Of a stretch of DNA of 5,114 nucleotides, positions 1 through 4,144 are shown one piece after another; positions within the stretch are counted from its first letter, which is position 1, and each line of letters begins with the position of its first letter. Both the position numbers and the translations under genes were made by a program. Location of the stretch: NCBI GenBank assembly GCA_002339745.1, contig DDKP01000019.1, positions 3,228 through 8,341 of the forward strand, written 5' to 3'. This DNA is from Firmicutes bacterium UBA2595. GTDB taxonomy: Bacteria; Bacillota; Thermincolia; Thermincolales; UBA2595. The notes beneath the pieces were generated by a model. It did not search any database and had not been told where the DNA came from. It saw nothing but the letters and a program-made list of their open reading frames with translations.

Positions 1-330
1 GCGAGAGTGTTGCAGGGGCGCCAGGTACACCCTTATGTGCGGCTGGTAATTTTCCCGGGTACCCAGGCCATCTACAAACAGGCCGTGAAGGAAGGACTTA
101 TAGACATATTTATTGACGCGGGAGGGGCCGTCAGCACTCCCACCTGCGGGCCCTGCCTGGGAGGCCACATGGGTATTCTGGCCAAGGGGGAACGGGCAAT
201 TGCCACGACCAACAGGAACTTTGTCGGGCGGATGGGCCACCCGGAAAGTGAAATATATTTATCCAACCCCGCTATTGCTGCGGCATCCGCTATTTTGGGC
301 CGTATTGCCAGCCCCGAGGAGGTGGAGTAA
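1..330 (+). CDS. leuC: 3-isopropylmalate dehydratase large subunit, 3' end (partial)
   Basis: Only the last 109 codons are present; the reading frame is already open at base 1, so the GTG at 7 is internal and not a start. LeuC is the iron-sulfur subunit of isopropylmalate isomerase, a cytosolic LeuC-LeuD enzyme that isomerises 2-isopropylmalate to 3-isopropylmalate in leucine synthesis and can hydrate/dehydrate citramalate through citraconate. The diagnostic block is PTCGPCLGGHMG, with cysteines encoded at 145-147 and 154-156; in the aconitase superfamily this CxxC supplies two of the three [4Fe-4S] ligands, the third lying upstream of the window. It is followed by a conserved segment with TTNRNFVGRMGHP and LSNPAIAAASA, typical of the LeuC/homoaconitase large subunit C-terminus. 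The TAA at 328-330 directly abuts the leuD ATG, indicating translational coupling. A homoaconitase role is possible by family but is disfavoured by the leuB/cimA neighbours. Confidence 0.96.
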   Translation, partial: ARVLQGRQVHPYVRLVIFPGTQAIYKQAVKEGLIDIFIDAGGAVSTPTCGPCLGGHMGILAKGERAIATTNRNFVGRMGHPESEIYLSNPAIAAASAILGRIASPEEVE

Positions 331-831
331 ATGGAATTTCAGGGACGCGTATGGAGATTTGGGGCCGATGTTGACACTGACGCCATCATCCCGGCCCGCC
401 ACCTGAACACCTCCGACCCTGACGAACTGGCCAAACACTGCATGGAGGACGCCGACCCGGAATTTCCCAATAAAGTCAAACCGGGCGACATCATAGTGGC
501 TGACAAGAACTTTGGGTGCGGCAGTTCAAGAGAGCATGCCCCTATATGCATTAAAGCGGCAGGGGTTTCCTGTGTAATTGCCAAATCCTTTGCTCGAATT
601 TTTTACCGTAACGCCTTTAACATCGGTCTCCCTATACTGGAATCTCCCGAAGCGGTGGACGGTATAGATGAGGGTGACGAGGTAAAAGTAGATGTGGACA
701 ACGGGATAATTTATAACTTGACTAAAGGAACCAGTTTTAAGTCCACAGCAATCCCTCCGTTTATGCAGGAGCTTATCGATGCCGGAGGGCTCATCAACTA
801 TGTACGGAGGAGGCTGAAGGGTAATGTATAA
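331..831 (+). CDS. leuD: 3-isopropylmalate dehydratase small subunit
   Basis: The 166-residue product is the swivel-domain subunit that completes the isopropylmalate isomerase active site with LeuC. Visible signatures are DTDAIIPAR near residues 15-23, GCGSSREHAP at 62-71 (the substrate-binding Ser-Ser-Arg loop) and SFARIFYRNAFNIGLP at 86-101. The length matches the short clostridial/archaeal LeuD type and not the roughly 200-residue proteobacterial form. The loop after the first motif reads RHLNTSDP; this loop is known to tune substrate choice in isopropylmalate isomerase and homoaconitase, so it may matter for use of citramalate as well, but that cannot be decided by eye. The start is chosen because ATG 331 follows the leuC stop with no gap and a perfect AGGAGG (317-322) lies 8 nt upstream, inside leuC. 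The 3' end overlaps leuB by 8 nt. Confidence 0.96.
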   Translation: MEFQGRVWRFGADVDTDAIIPARHLNTSDPDELAKHCMEDADPEFPNKVKPGDIIVADKNFGCGSSREHAPICIKAAGVSCVIAKSFARIFYRNAFNIGLPILESPEAVDGIDEGDEVKVDVDNGIIYNLTKGTSFKSTAIPPFMQELIDAGGLINYVRRRLKGNV

Positions 832-1897
832 AGTTGCAGTTTTACCGGGAGACGGGATAGGAGTAGAAATCGTGCCTGAAGCCGTGAAGGTTCTTAAAGC
901 GATAGGGCAGAAGTACGGGCACTCTTTCGAGTTTAACGAAGGGCTTATCGGGGGAGCCGCCATTGATGCGGTAGGAGTGCCTTTGCCGGAAACAACGCTC
1001 TGGCTCTGCCATAACAATGATGCTGTCCTCCTGGGGGCCATTGGGGGACCCAAGTGGGATAATCTGCCTGTTCACCTCAGGCCCGAGGCCGGCGCTCTGC
1101 TTCCCTTGAGGAAGGCTCTGGGTTTATACGCCAACCTTCGGCCGGCGATAATGTATGACGCTCTTTTAGATGCCTCGACCTTGAAAAGAGAGGTAATTGA
1201 AGGAATCGATATAATGGTTATCAGGGAACTAACCGGAGGGCTGTACTTCGGTGAAAAAAGGCGGGAGAAGACTGCCGCCGGCCAGTGCGCCATAGATACC
1301 CTTACATACTCTGTCGAGGAGATCGAACGCATTGCCCGGCTTGGATTTGAGGTAGCTATGAAGCGGAAAAAGGTCCTTCACTCCGTTGACAAGGCCAACG
1401 TTCTGGAGAGTTCGCGCCTGTGGCGGGAAACCGTAACAGAGCTGGCAAAAGAGTATCCGGAAGTGGAACTTGTCCATATGTATGTTGATAACTGTGCCAT
1501 GCAGCTGGTCCGCTGGCCGAAGCAGTTTGACGTGATTGTGACAGAGAATATGTTCGGAGATATCCTGACGGACCAGGCCTCCATGCTTACCGGTTCAATC
1601 GGTATGCTGCCTTCTGCCAGCCTCGGTGGAAAGGTAGGCCTGTATGAACCCAGCCACGGGTCTGCTCCGGACATTGCCGGGCAGAAAAAAGCCAATCCCC
1701 TTGCCACCATTTTATCGGCAGCCATGATGCTCAGGTACTCGTTCAACCTGCCGGAGGAAGCTAAGGTTATTGAAGACGCGGTTGTCCGGGTTCTTGACCT
1801 GGGATACAGGGCCCCCGATATTATGCAGGACGGGTGCAGGCCTGTAAATACCGAAGAAATGGGCGACTGTGTAGTGGAGCAAATCAGTAGCCACTAA
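824..1897 (+). CDS. leuB: 3-isopropylmalate dehydrogenase
   Basis: The 357-residue product is a full-length cytosolic beta-decarboxylating dehydrogenase. It oxidises and decarboxylates 3-isopropylmalate to 2-oxoisocaproate with NAD+, and by known family promiscuity converts 3-methylmalate to 2-oxobutyrate in the citramalate route. Visible elements: GDGIG at 9-13; LRKALGLYANLRP around 100 with substrate-binding arginines; RELTGGLYFGE at 134-144 with the catalytic Tyr141; VDKAN at 188-192 with the catalytic Lys190; metal-binding Asp222, Asp246 and Asp250 in YVDNCAMQL and NMFGDILTDQ; and the NAD-binding HGSAPDIAG at 278-286. The intact LeuB-type RELTGG loop argues against isocitrate or tartrate dehydrogenase. 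ATG 824 lies inside the end of leuD (8-nt overlap) with AGGAGG at 808-813, so translation is probably coupled. The frame ends with tandem stops TAA-TGA (1895-1900). Confidence 0.97.
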   Translation: MYKVAVLPGDGIGVEIVPEAVKVLKAIGQKYGHSFEFNEGLIGGAAIDAVGVPLPETTLWLCHNNDAVLLGAIGGPKWDNLPVHLRPEAGALLPLRKALGLYANLRPAIMYDALLDASTLKREVIEGIDIMVIRELTGGLYFGEKRREKTAAGQCAIDTLTYSVEEIERIARLGFEVAMKRKKVLHSVDKANVLESSRLWRETVTELAKEYPEVELVHMYVDNCAMQLVRWPKQFDVIVTENMFGDILTDQASMLTGSIGMLPSASLGGKVGLYEPSHGSAPDIAGQKKANPLATILSAAMMLRYSFNLPEEAKVIEDAVVRVLDLGYRAPDIMQDGCRPVNTEEMGDCVVEQISSH

Positions 1898-1914
1898 TGA
1901 GGGAGTAGAGCAGT

Positions 1915-3504
1915 ATGAAAAAAGTGACTCTGTATGATACTACGTTACGAGACGGAACTCAGGGCGAAGGAATATCTCTTTCCGTTGATGACAAGCTCAA
2001 AATTGCCCTGAAGCTCGATAAAATGGGTATTCACTATATCGAAGGCGGCTGGCCTGGTTCCAATCCCAAAGATATGGAATTTTTCCGGCGGATAAGGGAT
2101 TATGACCTGGAACAGGCTACAATAGTGGCTTTTGGAAGCACCTGCAAGCCGGGGAACATGCCGGAGAACGATTCCAGCATCACGTCTATACTGAATTCCG
2201 GCGCCAAAGCCGCGGCAATTTTCGGAAAGAGCTGGGATTTTCACGTTACTCACGCCCTGAAGACCACTCTTGAGGAAAATATCCGCATTATCAGAGAGTC
2301 CGTCAGTTACCTCAAATCCAGGGGACTGGAAGTAATTTATGATGCGGAGCACTTTTTTGACGGTTACCGGAACAACCCTGAATATGCCCTCCAGACAATT
2401 CTGGCGGCCCAGGATGCCGGAGCGGATTTAATCTGCCTGTGCGATACCAATGGCGGCAGTCTTCCCCTGGATGTCATGAATACAGTAAAAACTGTAGTGG
2501 AACATCTCCGGATACCTGTTGGAATACATGCCCATAATGACGGGGAATTAGGGGTGGCTAATTCGCTGGTGGCTGTCCAGGCCGGGGCAGTCCAGGTCCA
2601 GGGGACGATAAACGGCTTCGGTGAACGGTGCGGCAATGCCAACCTGTGTTCTGTTATCCCCAATCTGACTTTTAAGATGGGGTATGAGTGCATCCCTGAG
2701 GAAAAGCTGGTCGGCCTGACGGAGTTATCCAGGTATGTCAGTGAGCTTGCAAATCTTAATCCCAATCCACACCAACCGTATGTAGGTAACAGCGCCTTTG
2801 CTCACAAGGGAGGAGTTCATGTGAGCGCCCTCCTGAAAAATCCCGAAACCTACGAACACCTTAAACCGGAATTGGTGGGGAACGTGAGGCGCGTCCTGGT
2901 TTCGGAGCTTTCCGGGATGAGCAATATCATTTACAAGGCCGAGGAATTAAAGCTCAACATTGACCTCAGCCACACCAACCCGGAAACAAAAGCTGTCCTT
3001 GAACAGATCAAGGACCTGGAACACCGCGGTTACCAGTTTGAGGGCGCTGAGGCTTCTTTTGAGTTGCTGCTCAGAAAAGGCTTCAATGGGTACAACGAGC
3101 CTTTTAACCTGGAAACCCTGCGGATTATCCTGGAAAAGCGGGAGGACAATGATATTTACTCCGAAGCTATTATAAAACTTAAGGTAGGAAACGAGATAGT
3201 CCATACCGCAGCTGAAGGAAACGGTCCGGTGAACGCACTGGATAACGCCCTGCGGAAGGCCCTGGAAGGATTCTATCCGGAAATCCGGGACATGAAGCTG
3301 GCCGATTACAAGGTTAGGGTCTTAGATGGGAACACCGGTACCGGGGCCCAGGTGCGGGTCCTGATAGAGACCCATGATAAGCACGATTCCTGGGGGACCG
3401 TCGGTGTATCAAGCAATATTATCGAGGCCAGCTGGCAGGCCCTGGTTGACAGCATAGCGTACGGGCTGCTAAAAAAACAAAAAGAAAACAAACAGGAGGG
3501 TTAA
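1915..3504 (+). CDS. cimA: (R)-citramalate synthase
   Basis: The 529-residue product belongs to the LeuA/homocitrate synthase family (DRE-TIM metallolyases). It condenses pyruvate with acetyl-CoA to (R)-citramalate, the first step of threonine-independent isoleucine synthesis. The N-terminal TIM barrel carries DTTLRDGTQGEG at 8-19 (Arg12/Asp13 of the catalytic and metal site), CLCDTNGG at 174-181, the metal-ligand HAHND at 205-209 and GFGERCGNANL at 234-244. HKGGVH follows at 297-302, then a linker. The C-terminal part from about 390 to 515 resembles the LeuA allosteric dimerisation domain, so end-product inhibition is likely. DGTQGEGISLS, in place of the DGEQSPG of typical LeuA, together with the length and leuCDB context, favours CimA over 2-isopropylmalate or homocitrate synthase. 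ATG 1915 has GGGAG (1901-1905) upstream and lies 17 nt after the leuB stop. The Lys/Gln-rich tail KKQKENKQEG is encoded by the 5' arm of the terminator and the A-rich tract before it. Confidence 0.93.
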   Translation: MKKVTLYDTTLRDGTQGEGISLSVDDKLKIALKLDKMGIHYIEGGWPGSNPKDMEFFRRIRDYDLEQATIVAFGSTCKPGNMPENDSSITSILNSGAKAAAIFGKSWDFHVTHALKTTLEENIRIIRESVSYLKSRGLEVIYDAEHFFDGYRNNPEYALQTILAAQDAGADLICLCDTNGGSLPLDVMNTVKTVVEHLRIPVGIHAHNDGELGVANSLVAVQAGAVQVQGTINGFGERCGNANLCSVIPNLTFKMGYECIPEEKLVGLTELSRYVSELANLNPNPHQPYVGNSAFAHKGGVHVSALLKNPETYEHLKPELVGNVRRVLVSELSGMSNIIYKAEELKLNIDLSHTNPETKAVLEQIKDLEHRGYQFEGAEASFELLLRKGFNGYNEPFNLETLRIILEKREDNDIYSEAIIKLKVGNEIVHTAAEGNGPVNALDNALRKALEGFYPEIRDMKLADYKVRVLDGNTGTGAQVRVLIETHDKHDSWGTVGVSSNIIEASWQALVDSIAYGLLKKQKENKQEG

Positions 3505-3529
3505 ATTAAATCCTCCTGTTTGTTTTTTT
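3485..3529 (+). terminator. Intrinsic terminator closing the leuCDB-cimA operon
   Basis: The arms 3485-3499 and 3512-3526 are perfectly complementary over 15 bp (core ACAGGAGG / CCTCCTGT) around a 12-nt loop, and the 3' side runs into seven T (3523-3529). The cimA stop codon (3502-3504) sits in the loop, so the 5' arm is coding sequence. The A-rich stretch upstream (3471-3488) would provide a U-tract for the opposite strand, so it could also stop antisense transcription. It separates the leu operon from the downstream acs leader. Confidence 0.93.
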
Positions 3530-3548
3530 AACCCAAAATCACAAGGTG

Positions 3549-3577
3549 TTGTCCTTTTCAGACAGAGCTGCCATAAA
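3549..3577 (+). promoter_or_regulatory. Weak candidate sigma-A-type promoter
   Basis: TTGTCC (3549-3554) and CATAAA (3572-3577) are separated by 17 bp, each matching 4 of 6 positions of the TTGACA/TATAAT consensus. It lies just downstream of the cimA terminator and would give acs a leader of about 560 nt containing all the elements described below. Matches of this quality are common by chance in AT-rich DNA. Confidence 0.2.
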
Positions 3578-3608
3578 AATGAGTTGGTTTTGTGAAGAAT
3601 CACTCGAA

Positions 3609-3778
3609 AACGGTTGACTAAACGGCTTTCTTTACCCGTTTTCTAATCAAGTAAAACAAGCAAAAACATTTAAAATCGGCGTTTATCGGTATTATATCCC
3701 GTTTATCAGTTAATTCAGGCCATAAAATAATACCGTTAGGAATCATATTTAACCGTTTGGCGGCGTAAAAGTACCGTT
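3609..3778. repeat. Cluster of CCGTT/AACGG motifs, operator-like
   Basis: The five-base core CCGTT occurs at 3636-3640, 3699-3703, 3733-3737, 3753-3757 and 3774-3778, and its complement AACGG at 3609-3613 and 3621-3625. That is seven copies in 170 bp, where well under one would be expected at random. The last three copies are in the same orientation with starts 20 and 21 bp apart, about two helical turns, in the wider form (T/A)ACCGTT. A second pair, CGTTTATCGGT (3680-3690) and CGTTTATCAGT (3700-3710), is also exactly 20 bp apart with 10 of 11 bases identical. This geometry suits a protein binding one face of the helix. No regulator is known to me for this motif. Confidence 0.45.
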
Positions 3779-3796
3779 CGCGGTGAAATAATAGTG

Positions 3797-3844
3797 TATT
3801 CTAGACAGTTATATTAGAATAAAAATGACGCACCCAACTGTCTA
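3797..3844 (+). repeat. Nested, mutually exclusive inverted repeats
   Basis: TAGACAGTT (3802-3810) and AACTGTCTA (3836-3844) form a perfect 9-bp inverted repeat around 25 nt. A second perfect repeat, TATTCTA (3797-3803) with TAGAATA (3815-3821), shares bases 3802-3803 with the first and lies partly in its loop, so only one of the two hairpins could form at a time in RNA. As DNA the 9-bp repeat could instead be a dimeric protein site or the relic of a small mobile element. Confidence 0.4.
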
Positions 3845-3857
3845 TAGTTCTATACAT

Positions 3858-3931
3858 TTAGGACCACATTAGGGGGGAGATGTGGTTGGTTGTGCCTTGG
3901 GGGACTAGTAAGTGTCCTAATTTTTGTCCCC
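3858..3931 (+). ncRNA. Candidate structured RNA element (possible pseudoknot)
   Basis: Three helices can be drawn: P1 TTAGGA (3858-3863) with TCCTAA (3915-3920); P2 CCACAT (3864-3869) with ATGTGG (3880-3885), directly adjacent to P1 so the two could stack; and P3 GGGGAC (3900-3905) with GTCCCC (3926-3931), which crosses P1 and would make a pseudoknot. The P2 loop is TAGGGGGGAG. It does not match a riboswitch or ncRNA family that I recognise. Six-base complementarities arise by chance at this scale, so the fold is tentative. Confidence 0.25.
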
Positions 3932-3942
3932 ATTGGGCTTAA
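3886..3942 (+). CDS. Possible leader peptide with two cysteines
   Basis: A TTG at 3886 lies 6-8 nt after the purine run AGGGGGGAG (3871-3879) and opens an 18-codon frame ending at TAA 3940-3942. The peptide ends in SKCPNFCPHWA, with a CxxxC spacing plus His and two Trp residues. An in-frame ATG at 3880 would add two residues but is too close to the ribosome-binding-site-like run. It overlaps the candidate RNA fold at 3858-3931, and the purine run would be in the P2 loop. I recognise no homologue. The frame is short enough to be accidental. Confidence 0.15.
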   Translation: MVVPWGTSKCPNFCPHWA

Positions 3943-3960
3943 TTTCATATATATTACATT

Positions 3961-4089
3961 ATGATTCCTTACGGTCTGCCTGAAGAAAACTGGGTTAAAA
4001 GCACGGAAGTAGGACCGGGGAACGGCCTTAGAGTCAATTATCTTCGAAAGGGGGCGTTGACCAGATTCTATAGGGCTGATTTTTTTTAA
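3961..4089 (+). CDS. Unrecognised 42-codon reading frame upstream of acs
   Basis: ATG 3961 opens a frame of 42 codons ending at TAA 4087-4089. The peptide begins MIPYGLPEENWVKSTE and ends LRKGALTRFYRADFF; it is basic and aromatic toward the C-terminus, with no signal peptide or membrane segment. No ribosome binding site precedes the ATG, which lies in AT-rich sequence, and I do not recognise the family. The final Phe-Phe-stop codons are formed by the T8 tract of the terminator-like hairpin. It may be a small gene, the tail of a decayed gene, or chance opening of a structured RNA. Confidence 0.2.
   Translation: MIPYGLPEENWVKSTEVGPGNGLRVNYLRKGALTRFYRADFF
4010..4087 (+). promoter_or_regulatory. 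Candidate transcription attenuator (antiterminator/terminator pair)
   Basis: The terminator form pairs 4023-4029 with 4072-4078 (7 bp, two G-U) and, after a 2-nt bulge, 4030-4035 with 4064-4069 (6 bp, one G-U), closing a 28-nt loop. It is followed by A and eight T (4080-4087). The alternative form pairs TAGGACCG (4010-4017) with CGGCCTTA (4023-4030) around the 5-nt loop GGGAA, with one A-C mismatch and one G-U, consuming the 5' arm of the terminator. Mutually exclusive hairpins ahead of a U-tract, 57 nt before the acs ATG, are the standard layout of an attenuator. It could instead simply end a small RNA or the 42-codon frame. Confidence 0.4.
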
Positions 4090-4144
4090 AAAGAGTAACT
4101 TGAATTATCAAAAAAATCTGAAATGTCAAGGGGGAGTAAACTAA

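Larger units (their letters stand above)
3531..4144 (+). other. Long non-coding spacer / probable acs leader and control region
   Basis: About 610 nt lie between the cimA terminator and the acs start, far longer than the other spacers here and visibly AT-richer than the genes. No protein gene is recognised in it. It holds, in order, a CCGTT/AACGG motif cluster (3609-3778), nested inverted repeats (3797-3844), a compact foldable segment (3858-3931), an 18-20-codon frame (3880/3886-3942), a 42-codon frame (3961-4089), a terminator-like hairpin with T8 (4023-4087) and the acs ribosome binding site. No tRNA, rRNA, CRISPR array or intact insertion sequence was seen, and it did not match the T-box, cobalamin, TPP, SAM or c-di-GMP riboswitch consensus sequences as I know them. 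Confidence 0.7.

Noticed and set aside
526..1053. 175-codon minus-strand frame across the leuD/leuB junction
   Set aside because: Both sense genes are intact and conserved here; the antisense frame shows no domain and spans a translationally coupled gene boundary.
3494..3499. AGGAGG that resembles a ribosome binding site at the end of cimA
   Set aside because: No start codon follows at usable distance; the sequence is the 5' arm of the terminator stem.
3605..3618. Possible CcpA (cre) site around GAAAACGGTT
   Set aside because: The left half and CG centre match, but the required right half (WCA) does not; it is better described as one member of the AACGG/CCGTT cluster.
3614..3619. TTGACT as a -35 promoter element
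   Set aside because: No acceptable -10 sequence occurs at 16-19 bp; the nearest TAATCA is 24 bp away.
3679..3792. CRISPR-like spaced repeats
   Set aside because: The repeated unit is only 6-11 bases at 20-21 bp spacing, far too short for CRISPR repeat-spacer units.
4006..4030. T-box antiterminator
   Set aside because: GGACCGGGGAACGG is superficially similar, but the conserved T-box core (AGGGTGGNACCGCG) is absent and acs is not a T-box-regulated gene class.
3841..4090. Roughly 80-codon minus-strand open stretch in the spacer
   Set aside because: Its only ATG start leaves a short product of low complexity with no recognised similarity and no ribosome binding site; it was not called.
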